Below, piece after piece: positions 1 to 10,025 of a stretch of 64,000 nt of DNA (positions are counted from its first letter, which is position 1; the number at the start of each line of letters is the position of its first letter). Origin of the DNA: Sideroxydans sp. (GTDB lineage: Bacteria > Pseudomonadota > Gammaproteobacteria > Burkholderiales > Gallionellaceae). Both the position numbers and the translations under genes were made by a program. The notes under the pieces are model-generated. The model searched no databases, had not been told where the DNA came from, and was given only the letters and a program-made list of their open reading frames with translations. The stretch lies in the NCBI GenBank assembly GCA_013791855.1, contig VMTA01000023.1, positions 1 to 64,000 of the forward strand. Reading direction: 5' to 3'.

Positions 1-1488
1 ACGCGCCAGAACATCCAGTTCAACTGGCTCAAGCTGGAAGACACGCCGAAAATCCTGGCAGAACTGGCCGAGGTCGAGATGCACGCCAACCAGACGTCCG
101 GCAGTTGCATCCGCAGCATCACTTCGGACGAGTTGGCTGGTGTGGCGCGCGACGAACTCATCGACCCGCGTCCGTTCGCAGAGATCCTGCGCCAGTGGAG
201 CACCTTTCATCCGGAGTTCGCTTTCCTGCCGCGCAAGTTCAAGGTGTCGGTCAGCGGTGCGAGCGAGGATCGTGCCGCGATCGAGATCAACGACGTCGGC
301 GTACAAGTGGTGAAGAACGCGCAGGGCGAATTGGGATTCCGCATCCTGGTCGGTGGCGGCCTGGGACGCACGCCCATCATCGGTCAGGAGCTGGTCGCCT
401 TCCTGCCCTGGCAGCATCTGCTGACCTATATGGAAGCCATCGTGCGTGTGTATAACGAATTCGGCCGCCGCGACAATCTGTACAAGGCGCGCATCAAGAT
501 TTTGGTGCAGGCCATCGGTATCGGGGAATTCCGCCGTCAGGTGGAAACGGAATGGCAGTTGCACAAGGACGGCCCTTCGACATTGACCGAAGCCGAAGTG
601 GCGCGCGTGAGCGCAGCGTTCACGGCACCCGCCTATGAAATCTTGCCGCAGATCGACGCCTCCTTCGAAGCAGCGCAGCGCGACGACAAGGCATTCGCCA
701 ACTGGGTGCAGCGCAACGTCACCGCGCACAAGGTGGATGGCTACGCCGCCGTGTGGCTGTCGCTCAAGCATCCCGGCCGGGCGCCCGGCGACATCAGCGC
801 CGACCAGCTCGACGTGGCGGCGGCGCTGGCCGACCACTACAGCTTCGGCGAACTGCGCGTCTCTCACTTGCAGAATCTGGTGCTGGCCGACGTGAAACAG
901 TCCGACCTGTACGCGTTGTGGCAGGAAGCGAAAGCGGCCGGTCTGGCGACGCCCAACATCGGCCTGCTGACCGACATCGTCTGCTGCCCCGGAGCGGATT
1001 TCTGCACGCTGGCCAATGCGCGTTCCATCTCGCTGGCCAAAGCCATCACCGAGCGTTTCGAGGATTACGACTATCTGCACGACATCGGCGACATCGACCT
1101 GAACATCTCGGGTTGCGTGAACGCCTGCGGCCACCACCATGTGGCGCATATCGGCATCCTCGGCGTGGATAAGTCTGGCGAGGAGTGGTACCAGGTGACC
1201 ATCGGCGGCAATCCAGGCACGCCGGCAGTCATCGGCAAGATCATTGGTCGCTCGTTCTCGTTCGCGCAGATCCCCACGGTGATTGCCCGTCTGCTGCATG
1301 TGTATGTGAGTGAGCGTTTCGACGGCGAACGTTTCATCGACACGCTGCAGCGTATCGGCCACGAGCCGTTCAAGACCTTCGTCTATGCCGAACAGATAGT
1401 GGAAGAGGCGAAGCTGTTGTTGCCGGACTACGAAGCACTGCAGGCCGCTGTGCCCTATGAGCTGCCATATTTTTCGCCGAGGTTTTAA
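1..1488 (+). CDS. cysI: nitrite/sulfite reductase hemoprotein (CysI-like), 5' truncated by window edge
   Basis: Frame is open from base 1 upstream of the listed ATG (TRQNIQFNWLKLEDTPKILAELAEVE-MHANQTSG...); siroheme/4Fe-4S motifs CCPGADFC and GCVNACGHHH; followed by cys genes. Confidence 0.88.
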   Translation, partial: TRQNIQFNWLKLEDTPKILAELAEVEMHANQTSGSCIRSITSDELAGVARDELIDPRPFAEILRQWSTFHPEFAFLPRKFKVSVSGASEDRAAIEINDVGVQVVKNAQGELGFRILVGGGLGRTPIIGQELVAFLPWQHLLTYMEAIVRVYNEFGRRDNLYKARIKILVQAIGIGEFRRQVETEWQLHKDGPSTLTEAEVARVSAAFTAPAYEILPQIDASFEAAQRDDKAFANWVQRNVTAHKVDGYAAVWLSLKHPGRAPGDISADQLDVAAALADHYSFGELRVSHLQNLVLADVKQSDLYALWQEAKAAGLATPNIGLLTDIVCCPGADFCTLANARSISLAKAITERFEDYDYLHDIGDIDLNISGCVNACGHHHVAHIGILGVDKSGEEWYQVTIGGNPGTPAVIGKIIGRSFSFAQIPTVIARLLHVYVSERFDGERFIDTLQRIGHEPFKTFVYAEQIVEEAKLLLPDYEALQAAVPYELPYFSPRF

Positions 1489-2001
1489 ATGGAAATCATC
1501 AAAGACAAACTAGTGGTGAACGATGCATGGCAGGTGCTGCGCCTGCACGAAGGCGATGCGGCCGACAGCATCGTGGTGCCGCAAGGCAACTATCTGGTGC
1601 CGCTGCCGGTGTGGAACTGCCAATGGGACACCCTGCGTGCACGCAAAGAGTTGGGCCTGTGGCTGGGCGGGCTGGAGCGCGCAGAGGACATTCCGGATGA
1701 CGTGAACCGCTTCCCGTTGATCGCCATCGATATCCACAAGTACACCGACGGCCGCGGCTACACGCTGGCCTACCGCCTGCGCAAGCAATACGGCTATCGC
1801 GGAGAACTTCGCGCCATGGGCGATGTGTTGCAGGACCAGTTGTTCTATCTGAAGCGCGTGGGCTTTGACAGTTTCGCCATGCGCGCGGACCAGAATATGC
1901 AGCGGGCGCTGTCGAGTTTCGAAACGTTCTCAGTGAAATATCAGGCGTCGGTGGATATCGAAACGCCATTGTTCAATCGCGTAGCAAGAGGAGTCGCATG
2001 A
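1489..2001 (+). CDS. DUF934 domain-containing protein (sulfite reduction accessory)
   Basis: 170 aa ORF between cysI and cysH; GGLERAEDIPDDVNRFPLIAIDIHKYTDGRGYTLAYRLR typical of DUF934. Confidence 0.85.
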   Translation: MEIIKDKLVVNDAWQVLRLHEGDAADSIVVPQGNYLVPLPVWNCQWDTLRARKELGLWLGGLERAEDIPDDVNRFPLIAIDIHKYTDGRGYTLAYRLRKQYGYRGELRAMGDVLQDQLFYLKRVGFDSFAMRADQNMQRALSSFETFSVKYQASVDIETPLFNRVARGVA

Positions 2002-2804
2002 TGAGTGATCTACAACAAAAGATAGATGCAACCGTGGCCGTGCTGAAGCAGGCTGCCAGTGAGTTCACGCCGGTCGTGTTCGCCAACAGTCTGGGTGCGG
2101 AAGACATGGTGCTGACCGACCTCATCGCCAAGCACGCGCCGGACATCGCCATGTTCAGTCTGGATACCGGCCGCCTGCCGAAAGAGACCTACGACCTGAT
2201 CCAGGAAGTGCGCCAGCGTTACGACGTGCCGCTTGCCGTCTACTTCCCAAACAGCGAACTGGTCGAGGCGTATGTTTCGCAGCACGGCATCAACGGCTTC
2301 TACGACAGCGTGGAGAACCGCAAAGGCTGCTGCTTTGCACGCAAGGTGGAGCCATTACGCCGAGCCCTGAAAGACAAGGGTGCGTGGATCACAGGTATGC
2401 GCCGTGACCAGGCCGTGACGCGCGGCACGCTGGAAGTATCGAGTTTCGATGCGGACAACGGCCTGCAGAAATTCAACCCGCTGCTGGAGTGGAGCAACAA
2501 GGACGTGTGGGCCTACATCCGCCAGAACGATGTGCCTTACAACAAGCTGCACGATCAGTTCTACCCCAGCCTCGGTTGCGCGCCGTGCACACGTTCCGTC
2601 ACGCCAGGAGAAGACATCCGCGCCGGACGCTGGTGGTGGGAGGATCCCGAGAGCAAGGAGTGCGGATTGCACGTCGGGCAGCGCAACAAGGTCGCGCACG
2701 GCAGCGGCGTGCAGGCAGTGAGTAGCACCTCGTTGCAAGCCAGTCGCGCACGCATCATCGAAATCGCTGCCCGGCCCGGCGTGAAACAGATCGAAACCGC
2801 TTGA
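1998..2804 (+). CDS. cysH: phosphoadenylyl-/adenylyl-sulfate reductase CysH, with Fe-S cysteines
   Basis: PAPS reductase family; KGCCFARK and GCAPCTR cysteine pairs; 4 nt overlap with upstream ORF. Confidence 0.93.
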   Translation: MMSDLQQKIDATVAVLKQAASEFTPVVFANSLGAEDMVLTDLIAKHAPDIAMFSLDTGRLPKETYDLIQEVRQRYDVPLAVYFPNSELVEAYVSQHGINGFYDSVENRKGCCFARKVEPLRRALKDKGAWITGMRRDQAVTRGTLEVSSFDADNGLQKFNPLLEWSNKDVWAYIRQNDVPYNKLHDQFYPSLGCAPCTRSVTPGEDIRAGRWWWEDPESKECGLHVGQRNKVAHGSGVQAVSSTSLQASRARIIEIAARPGVKQIETA

Positions 2805-2823
2805 TCACGAATAGAGAAACATC

Positions 2824-3750
2824 ATGAAACTGGTAGAGAAAAATATGACGAAACACACCTTCACCCATCTGGACGCACTGGAGAGCGAATCCATCCACAT
2901 CATGCGCGAGGTCGCAGCCGAGTGCAAAAACCCAGCGCTACTGTTCTCCGGCGGCAAGGATTCCATCGTGATGCTGCGTCTGGCGGAGAAGGCGTTCCGT
3001 CCGGCGAAGTTCCCCTTTCCGTTGGTGCACATCGATACCGAGCACAATTTTCCGGAAGTGATCGAGTGCCGCGACAAGCTGGCGAGCGATCTGGGTGAGC
3101 GTCTCATCGTGCGTTCGCTGGAGGACTCCATCAAGCGCGGCAGCATCGTCATCAAGGACGAGAGCAAGCCGCGCAACCCGTACCAGTCGGTGACGTTGCT
3201 GGAGACCATCGCGGAGTTCGGTTTCGATGCCTGCCTGGGCGGTGCACGTCGCGACGAAGAAAAGGCGCGCGCCAAGGAACGTATCTTCTCCTTCCGCGAC
3301 GAGTTCGGACAATGGGACCCGAAAAATCAGCGCCCGGAACTGTGGGACACCTATAACACGCGCGTGAACGCGGGCGAGAACATCCGTGTGTTCCCGATCA
3401 GCAACTGGACCGAGATGGATATCTGGGAATACATCGGGCGCGAGAATCTTTATATCCCGCCAATCTACTTCGCACACGAACGCGAAGTGATCCGTCGCGG
3501 CGGCAACGTGATCCCGGTGTCGCATCTGGTGCAGCCCGCGCCTGGTGAAAAAGTGGAAGTCGCCACCGTGCGCTTCCGCACCGTGGGCGATATGACCTGT
3601 ACCGCGCCGGTGGAATCGACTGCGCGCACGGTGGACGAGATTATCGCCGAGACAGCCACCACACGCATCACCGAACGCGGCGCGACACGCATGGACGACC
3701 AGACCTCCGACGCTTCCATGGAACTGAGAAAAAAAGAAGGGTATTTCTAA
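2824..3750 (+). CDS. cysD: sulfate adenylyltransferase subunit 2
   Basis: 308 aa; LLFSGGKDSIVMLRLAEKAF, ends with MELRKKEGYF. Confidence 0.96.
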   Translation: MKLVEKNMTKHTFTHLDALESESIHIMREVAAECKNPALLFSGGKDSIVMLRLAEKAFRPAKFPFPLVHIDTEHNFPEVIECRDKLASDLGERLIVRSLEDSIKRGSIVIKDESKPRNPYQSVTLLETIAEFGFDACLGGARRDEEKARAKERIFSFRDEFGQWDPKNQRPELWDTYNTRVNAGENIRVFPISNWTEMDIWEYIGRENLYIPPIYFAHEREVIRRGGNVIPVSHLVQPAPGEKVEVATVRFRTVGDMTCTAPVESTARTVDEIIAETATTRITERGATRMDDQTSDASMELRKKEGYF

Positions 3751-3751
3751 A

Positions 3752-5005
3752 ATGGATACGAACACACAATTGTTGCGTTTCATCACCGCCGGTTCCGTTG
3801 ACGACGGCAAGAGCACTTTGATCGGTCGCCTGCTGCACGACTCGAAGTCCATCTTCGAGGATCAGTTCTCGGCCATTTCCAAGACCAGCGAAAAGCGCGG
3901 CATGGCCGCGGTCGATCTGTCGCTGCTCACCGACGGCTTGCAGGCCGAGCGCGAGCAGGGCATCACCATCGACGTGGCTTACCGCTATTTCGCCACGCCC
4001 AAGCGCAAGTTCATCATCGGCGATACGCCCGGGCATGAGCAGTACACGCGCAACATGGTGACCGCGGCATCCAGCGCCAACCTCGCCATCATTCTGATCG
4101 ATGCGCGCAAGGGTGTGCTGACGCAGACCAAGCGCCATTCCTATCTGGCCAGCCTGCTCAACGTGCCGCACGTGGTGCTGGCCGTGAACAAGATGGACAT
4201 GGTGGATTACTCGCAGGCGCGCTTCGAAGAGATCGTGAGCGAGTACAAGGCTTTCGCCGCGCAACTCGATCTGCATGATGTGCACTGCATCCCGCTGTCC
4301 GCTCTGAACGGCGACATGGTGGTTGATCGTGGCGAGAATCTGGGCTGGTATAAAGGACCGGCGTTGCTGGAATTTCTGGAAGAGGTTGAGATCGACCATG
4401 ATGTGAACACCAGCGACTTCCGCTTCCCTGTGCAGTGGGTGTGCCGCCCGCAGACCAACGAACATCACGACTTCAGAGGTTTCGCCGGACGTATCGAGGC
4501 GGGCGAAGTATCGGTGGGCGACGAGATCACCATCCTGCCGTCCGGGCGCACCACCACGGTGAAAGAGATCGTCACCTATGACGGCAATCTCGCCACCGCG
4601 TTCGCGCCGCAATCGGTGACGATCACATTGAACGATGAGATCGACATCTCGCGCGGCGACATGTTCGTCAAGACAAGCGCGCATCCGCCCAAGGTGGAGA
4701 AGGAATTCGAAGCCACGCTGTGCTGGCTGGCGGAAGCGCCGCTGGACAAGAATCGCAAGTATCTGGTCAAGCACACCACGCGCACGGCGAAGTGCCTGTT
4801 CTCGCGCCTCGACTACCGTGTGGATGTGAACACGCTGGAACAGCATGCCGTCGAGAAACTGAACATGAACGACATCGCGCGCGTGGCGATCAAGATCCAG
4901 TCGCCGCTGGTGTTCGATAGCTACGACATCGATCGTTCCACCGGCAGCTTCATCGTCATCGACGAGGCTAGCAACAACACCGTAGCTGCGGGCATGATCG
5001 CATAG
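3752..5005 (+). CDS. cysN: sulfate adenylyltransferase subunit 1 (GTPase)
   Basis: GSVDDGKSTLIGRLLHDSK, DTPGHEQYTRNM, NKMD; no C-terminal APS kinase domain. Confidence 0.95.
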   Translation: MDTNTQLLRFITAGSVDDGKSTLIGRLLHDSKSIFEDQFSAISKTSEKRGMAAVDLSLLTDGLQAEREQGITIDVAYRYFATPKRKFIIGDTPGHEQYTRNMVTAASSANLAIILIDARKGVLTQTKRHSYLASLLNVPHVVLAVNKMDMVDYSQARFEEIVSEYKAFAAQLDLHDVHCIPLSALNGDMVVDRGENLGWYKGPALLEFLEEVEIDHDVNTSDFRFPVQWVCRPQTNEHHDFRGFAGRIEAGEVSVGDEITILPSGRTTTVKEIVTYDGNLATAFAPQSVTITLNDEIDISRGDMFVKTSAHPPKVEKEFEATLCWLAEAPLDKNRKYLVKHTTRTAKCLFSRLDYRVDVNTLEQHAVEKLNMNDIARVAIKIQSPLVFDSYDIDRSTGSFIVIDEASNNTVAAGMIA

Positions 5006-5031
5006 CCAAACTCCGCAGTTGCTTCCCTTGC

Positions 5032-5065
5032 AGGCCTGATTCGAGCAGTCGGATCAGGCCTTTTT
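5032..5065 (+). terminator. intrinsic terminator after cys operon
   Basis: AGGCCTGAT...ATCAGGCCT 9 bp arms followed by TTTTTC. Confidence 0.8.
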
Positions 5066-5143
5066 CGTGTTTTCAGGCAGCCCAACTCTAGCCATGGCTG
5101 TGGTATCTTTGCCCACATTCGAAACGGATGCCCTATCTGAGCC

Positions 5144-6073
5144 ATGAGCCTGCTGTCACTGATCGCCGCCCTGTTGCTGGAACAGCTCCATCCGCTGTCG
5201 TCGCGCAAGTATCTGCTCACATGGCTGGGCGACTATGCGCAGTATTTTCGTGACCGTTTCGACGCGGGCGAACGATCGCATGGTCGTATCGCATGGTTGC
5301 TCGCCGTACTGTTGCCGCTGCTGCTGATCTGGGCGGTCTATTGCATCCTGCTATCCAAACATGCCGTATTCGGCTGGGCATTCAGCGTACTGGTGCTTTA
5401 CCTCACCATGGGTTTTCGCCAGTTCAGTCATTACTTCACCGACATCAATCTCGCCCTGCAGGATAACGACCTGGATCAGGCGCGCGCGCTGCTCAGCGAA
5501 TGGACAGGCAAGTCATGCAACGAACTCAACCCGCAGGAAGTCGCGCGGCTCACCATCGAACAGGCGCTGCTGGCCTCGCACCGCCATGTGTTCGGTGTCA
5601 TCGTCTGGTTCGTCATCTTCATGATGCTGGGCATGGGGCCGGTCGGTGCCATGCTCTATCGTCTGGCGACATTCTTTAGCGCGCGCTGGAAGGATCAGGA
5701 AGCCGGCGGCGATTTCGGTGCTTTCGCGCAGCAGATGTGCCGTCTACTCGAATGGCTGCCGATACGCCTTACCGCCGGCAGCTTCGCCATCGTCGGTAAT
5801 TTCGAGGACACCATCTACAGTTGGCGCACCCAGGCCGCGGAATGGCCCGAGCCGGATGAAGGCATCGTGCTGGCCAGCGGTGCCGGCGCGCTTGGCATCA
5901 AGCTCGGACAGACCATGGTGCTGGACGACCAACCCGTCTACCGCCCCGATCTGGGGAGCGGTGAAGAAGTCGATACCGAACACATGCAAAGCGCTATCGG
6001 ACTGGTGTGGCGCACGCTGGTGTTCTGGCTATTGATGCTGTTGCTGCTGACCGGTGCGCATCTGCTCGGTTGA
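5144..6073 (+). CDS. CobD/CbiB (AmpE-like) family membrane protein
   Basis: 309 aa multi-TM; LFGWAFSVLVLYLTMGFRQFSHYFTDI and HRHVFGVIVWFVIFMMLGMGPVGAMLYRL. Confidence 0.8.
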   Translation: MSLLSLIAALLLEQLHPLSSRKYLLTWLGDYAQYFRDRFDAGERSHGRIAWLLAVLLPLLLIWAVYCILLSKHAVFGWAFSVLVLYLTMGFRQFSHYFTDINLALQDNDLDQARALLSEWTGKSCNELNPQEVARLTIEQALLASHRHVFGVIVWFVIFMMLGMGPVGAMLYRLATFFSARWKDQEAGGDFGAFAQQMCRLLEWLPIRLTAGSFAIVGNFEDTIYSWRTQAAEWPEPDEGIVLASGAGALGIKLGQTMVLDDQPVYRPDLGSGEEVDTEHMQSAIGLVWRTLVFWLLMLLLLTGAHLLG

Positions 6074-6124
6074 GCTTCCTGAAGTAAGTTGATCCTCGAG
6101 ACTTCTAGTGTGTCAGAGTCGATC

Positions 6125-7006
6125 ATGGGAGAGATATTGAGACGTAGAAACCCCTACTTTGAATCGCTTTGCGCAAGCTGTCTGGCGCTCGTGCTGTTGT
6201 TCCCGCTGGGGAGTCATGCGGCGGATGTGCGGGATGTCGAGGCGGTTCCGCATCTGGACCGTGCCGGGCAGGATGGCTATCGCGCGTTCCTCGCGGCGAA
6301 GAAGCATCGTGCTTTTGCCATCGCGCCGGGCGGAACGTGGTTCTGGATGGGCGAGGGGAGTGCGGCAGATACTGTTGCCGAAGATGCGCTGCAACTTTGT
6401 GAGAACGACAGTGGCCGCTCTTGCCAGCTCTATGCCGTGGATGACAAGGTGGTGTTCGACGCACGGGCGTGGACGCAGTCGTGGGGGCCGTATCTGCAGC
6501 GTGCTGTGGCAGATCGCGCAGCGCCGGGCAACGAACTGGGGCAGCGTTTCTATGATTTGGCTTTTACTGATGCCTCGGGCAAAAAATTAAGCCTTGGTGC
6601 GCTGCGCGGCAAGGTGGTGGTGCTGCATTTCTGGGGATCATGGTGTCCGCCCTGCCGGCACGAGATGCCGGAGTTGCAGCGACTGCAGCGGGCACTCGAC
6701 AAGTCTTCCGACATCCGTCTGGTGATGCTGCAAGTACGCGAAAGTTATCCGGTTGCGCAGCGCTGGCTGCAACAGCAGAAACTGCGCATGTCTTTCTATG
6801 ACTCGGGCGCGCAGGATTCGAGTTCGGACAAATTGTCGCTAGCTGACGGCAAGACCGTGCATGACCGCTATATCGCGCCCGTCTTCCCCACCACCTATGT
6901 GCTCGATAAACACGGCATCGTGGTGTTCGCCAATCACGGCCCGCTTACGCACTGGATGGACTACCTGCCTTTGCTGCGCGACGTGGCGAAGCACTCCGGA
7001 AAGTGA
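6125..7006 (+). CDS. TlpA-family thioredoxin-like protein with extra N-terminal periplasmic domain
   Basis: Signal peptide after MGEILRRRNPY; FWGSWCPPCRHEMPELQRL thioredoxin motif; start chosen at internal ATG 6125. Confidence 0.82.
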   Translation: MGEILRRRNPYFESLCASCLALVLLFPLGSHAADVRDVEAVPHLDRAGQDGYRAFLAAKKHRAFAIAPGGTWFWMGEGSAADTVAEDALQLCENDSGRSCQLYAVDDKVVFDARAWTQSWGPYLQRAVADRAAPGNELGQRFYDLAFTDASGKKLSLGALRGKVVVLHFWGSWCPPCRHEMPELQRLQRALDKSSDIRLVMLQVRESYPVAQRWLQQQKLRMSFYDSGAQDSSSDKLSLADGKTVHDRYIAPVFPTTYVLDKHGIVVFANHGPLTHWMDYLPLLRDVAKHSGK

Positions 7007-7048
7007 TTCGAGCATCACCTGCTTGCGCGGGTGATGCTCGAACTTTGT
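7007..7048 (+). terminator. stem-loop / probable terminator
   Basis: TTCGAGCATCACC(7007-7019)/GGTGATGCTCGAA(7030-7042) perfect 13 bp arms followed by CTTTGTT (weak T tract). Confidence 0.6.
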
Positions 7049-7062
7049 TAAAACGCATTTAT

Positions 7063-7178
7063 CTGATTAAGTCCGAAAACCATGGTTCGATACATTTTCC
7101 GTTCGTCCCGAGTGCCGCGCTTGCGCGGTGTATCGAGGGAGCGAACGGAAAATACTCACCACGAACGGACTTAATCAG
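7063..7178. repeat. nested inverted-repeat element (outer 13 bp, inner 12 bp perfect arms)
   Basis: CTGATTAAGTCCG(7063)/CGGACTTAATCAG(7166); ATTTTCCGTTCG(7094)/CGAACGGAAAAT(7142). Confidence 0.75.
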
Positions 7179-7190
7179 ACCTTCCTTATC

Positions 7191-7796
7191 TTAGTCCGCC
7201 TCTTCCCAGCCGGTGATCATCGTCTTGATGTGCGCGGTCGGTGTGTGGCCGGTGGTGGTGAGGTAGACGTGGGCGATGAAGAACACCAGCATCAGGAACG
7301 CGCCCGCCGTGTGCACCAGCGCCACCGCTTCCAGACTCAGATAGCCATCGACGCCCAGACTGGCCCAGCTTGCATAGAACAGGTAGAGCAGGCCCGAGCC
7401 CCAAATGATCGGCGACAACATCGACAGCAACGCGAGGTAAGCAAGACGCTGCAGCGGGTTGTGTTTCTTGTCCGCAGTCTTCTGGAACGGGTTGGGCGCG
7501 TGGCGGAAGATGCCGAAGGCGTAATAGCGCACCATGGCGTCCACCTTCTTCAGCGTCGGGATGTATTGCCGCCATTCGCCGGTGGTGAACTGCCAGAATA
7601 TGGTGAAGGCCCATAGTGTCAACAGGGTCCACGCGCTGAGGGTGTGCAGGTTCACCGCCTGCTCGAATCCGAACAGCGTGAAGCTGCCGTGCACCTCGAA
7701 GCCGGTGATCAGCATGGAGATGACCAGCAGCGCCTGCGACCAGTGCCAGAAACGTTCATAACGGTTGTACAGATAGATGCGGTTCGCGGTGTTCAT
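7191..7796 (-). CDS. cytochrome b/b6 domain-containing membrane protein
   Basis: 201 aa, 4 TM; YNRYERFWHWSQALLVISMLITGFEVHG and LHTLSAW/VHTAGAFLMLVFFIAHVYLTTTGHT as in FdhI/thiosulfate reductase-type cyt b. Confidence 0.85.
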   Translation of the reverse strand: MNTANRIYLYNRYERFWHWSQALLVISMLITGFEVHGSFTLFGFEQAVNLHTLSAWTLLTLWAFTIFWQFTTGEWRQYIPTLKKVDAMVRYYAFGIFRHAPNPFQKTADKKHNPLQRLAYLALLSMLSPIIWGSGLLYLFYASWASLGVDGYLSLEAVALVHTAGAFLMLVFFIAHVYLTTTGHTPTAHIKTMITGWEEAD

Positions 7797-7799
7797 TTC

Positions 7800-9428
7800 T
7801 TATCCTTTCTTCTTGCTGGCGTAGAGGCGTAGCACGCCGTGCATCAGCACGCCGAACAGTGTCAGCACGACCAGCGTCCAGCCGATCAGATCCAGCCAGC
7901 GGTTGCTGTCGCGCGCCGGCATGTACACGCCTTCGATGTCTTTAAGGCGTCCGTTCTTGCTGTGGCACTGTGCGCAGGAAAGTGCGTCACCTTTCGGCGC
8001 GACCATGTGGGTGATTGGCCAGGTCATCGCGGTGTCGACGAAACCGAACTCGCCGCTGTAGGGCAGCTTGGCCGCCTTCATGCCGGCGGCGATCGCCTTC
8101 TGCCAGTCATAGTTGTGCCATAGCGCGGTGTGGTCCTCGCCTGCGGTGTGCTGCACAGTGAGATAGTTGTTCACCTTGTCGTAGGGCTGCTTGCCGCGAT
8201 GGACCTTGACCGGCCAGATGCGCGAGTCTGGATCGTTGGGGCTGCCGCCCACTTCGTTGATGTGCACGGTCTTGCTCGGGTCGATCTTGTCGCCGATCAC
8301 CTTGTAGTCGGAATAGCCGTTGTACCAGCGATATTCCGGCATAACGTAGGAGTCCCATTCCCACTTGCCCTTTTTGGAATCGAAGGCGCGGCGTCCGGCG
8401 CTGTCCTTGTATGCCATCGGCTTGCCGTCCGGCCCCATTTGCGTGGCGAGCGACCAGTCCCAACTCGATTCGGTGCCGATCTGGTTGCGCGCGTATTCCG
8501 GGATATGGCAGGTCTGGCAGGCCAGCTTGTCGGTGTGCTGGTTAAGCATGGCTTCGTGGTGCGGTTTGTTGCTGTGACAGGACTGGCACGACGCGGGCGA
8601 CGCATCCTGCTTGCCACGGATGTGGGCCGGCCCTTTGACCGCCGCTGCCGTGTCGTAGCGGCTGCCGGACACTTCATGATGCGAGGTGGCGTGGCAGGTC
8701 GTGCAGTAGAAATTCAAACCTTTCTCGTCCATGTGCACATCCAGATATTTGCCGGGGTGCTGCAGCGAGCTGTCCAGGTCACCGTGTTTCGCGCCGTTGC
8801 CGCCCGCGCCGAAGAAGTGGCAGGAACCGCAGTTGCTGCGCGTGGGCATGCCGATGCTTTGCGCCACCTTCTTCAGGTTGACCGCCTCGACGAACTTGCC
8901 CGAGCCGTGCGGGAACTCCACACGCTTGTACACGGGGTGACCTGCGAAGCCGGGTAGCTTTCGATAGGTGCCGGTCTGGTCGTGGCAGATCAGACAGTCG
9001 ACATTCTGTTCGGCCTTGAAATCGAACTTGTCGTCTTTCCAACCGTAGCCCGCATGACAAGCCATGCAGTCGTTCTCGTTGGAGACAGGCGAGGTGCAAT
9101 AGTTGTTGATGATGTTCTTCTTGCCGCGCACTTTGCCGGTCTTGGGGTCGGTCGATTCCCAGGTCCAGTGCTTGGTGTGTTGCACCTGCTTGGCCGCTTC
9201 GGTGTGGCAGGTCAGACAAGCTTTCGTCACCTCCGGGCCGTTCTTGAATTCGCGGTTCAGTTCCTTGAACTTGCTGTGGTCTGCGGTGGAATGTGGAGCT
9301 GGCGCGATTATCTGCTCCAGCTTCGCGTTGGCCGCCTGCGCGGTCGACGCTGCCAGCAGGGCGATTGCGGCCAGCAGCGGCAGCACGAATTTGAACTGGC
9401 TCGGCATCATGAACTGAGGGGCGCGCAT
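7800..9428 (-). CDS. octaheme c-type cytochrome, tetrathionate reductase (OTR) family, C-terminal TM anchor
   Basis: Eight CxxCH motifs (CLTCH, CMACH, CLICH, CGSCH, CTTCH, CQSCH, CQTCH, CAQCH); signal peptide; C-terminal TM helix WLDLIGWTLVVLTLFGVLMHGVLRL. Confidence 0.9.
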   Translation of the reverse strand: MRAPQFMMPSQFKFVLPLLAAIALLAASTAQAANAKLEQIIAPAPHSTADHSKFKELNREFKNGPEVTKACLTCHTEAAKQVQHTKHWTWESTDPKTGKVRGKKNIINNYCTSPVSNENDCMACHAGYGWKDDKFDFKAEQNVDCLICHDQTGTYRKLPGFAGHPVYKRVEFPHGSGKFVEAVNLKKVAQSIGMPTRSNCGSCHFFGAGGNGAKHGDLDSSLQHPGKYLDVHMDEKGLNFYCTTCHATSHHEVSGSRYDTAAAVKGPAHIRGKQDASPASCQSCHSNKPHHEAMLNQHTDKLACQTCHIPEYARNQIGTESSWDWSLATQMGPDGKPMAYKDSAGRRAFDSKKGKWEWDSYVMPEYRWYNGYSDYKVIGDKIDPSKTVHINEVGGSPNDPDSRIWPVKVHRGKQPYDKVNNYLTVQHTAGEDHTALWHNYDWQKAIAAGMKAAKLPYSGEFGFVDTAMTWPITHMVAPKGDALSCAQCHSKNGRLKDIEGVYMPARDSNRWLDLIGWTLVVLTLFGVLMHGVLRLYASKKKG

Positions 9429-9429
9429 A

Positions 9430-10025
9430 TCAGCAACCACCGTCTGCAGCAGCGCCAGAGCCGCCACTGGCAGCGGGCGCGTTCTTGATCATCGCGGGTG
9501 CGGGCTGGCTGGCGTCGAACTGGATGAACTTCGCCTGATCCGCTGCGACTTTCGCCATGATGTCGCCCACCTTGCTGCCGAACAGGCCGCCGATCAGTTC
9601 GGCATTCATCAGGCCGATGTAGGTCTTGCCGTCGCTCTTCTTGTACACCGAGATTTTGCACGGCATCAGGTTGGAGAGGAAACGCAGCGAGTCGTCTTTG
9701 AGGATGGGCGCGGAGTAGTTCGTGCTGCACGCTTCGATCATCATCACCGGCAGCACGTTGCCGCCGCTCATCTCGATCGGTTTGGCCGCGTTGCGCAGAC
9801 CGGACAGCGACCAGCCGTTGCCGGCGTGCAGCACGTTCTGCTGGATGCGGGCGACCGTCTCTTCCATGCCGAACTGGCTGGGCACTTCGCGGAACATCAT
9901 GCCCGCCGCGAGTTTGTAGATGAGCAGAGCGGCAATCGCCATTCCGACGAGAAAACCTGTGACGACCTTCAGCATGTTGCCTTCCTCCTTAGTGAACGTT
10001 TTTTTGAATCTGCTGGCTTGATATC

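Noticed and set aside
3668-4846. 392 aa minus-strand ORF opposite cysN
   Set aside because: Antisense to conserved CysN with no domain signature.
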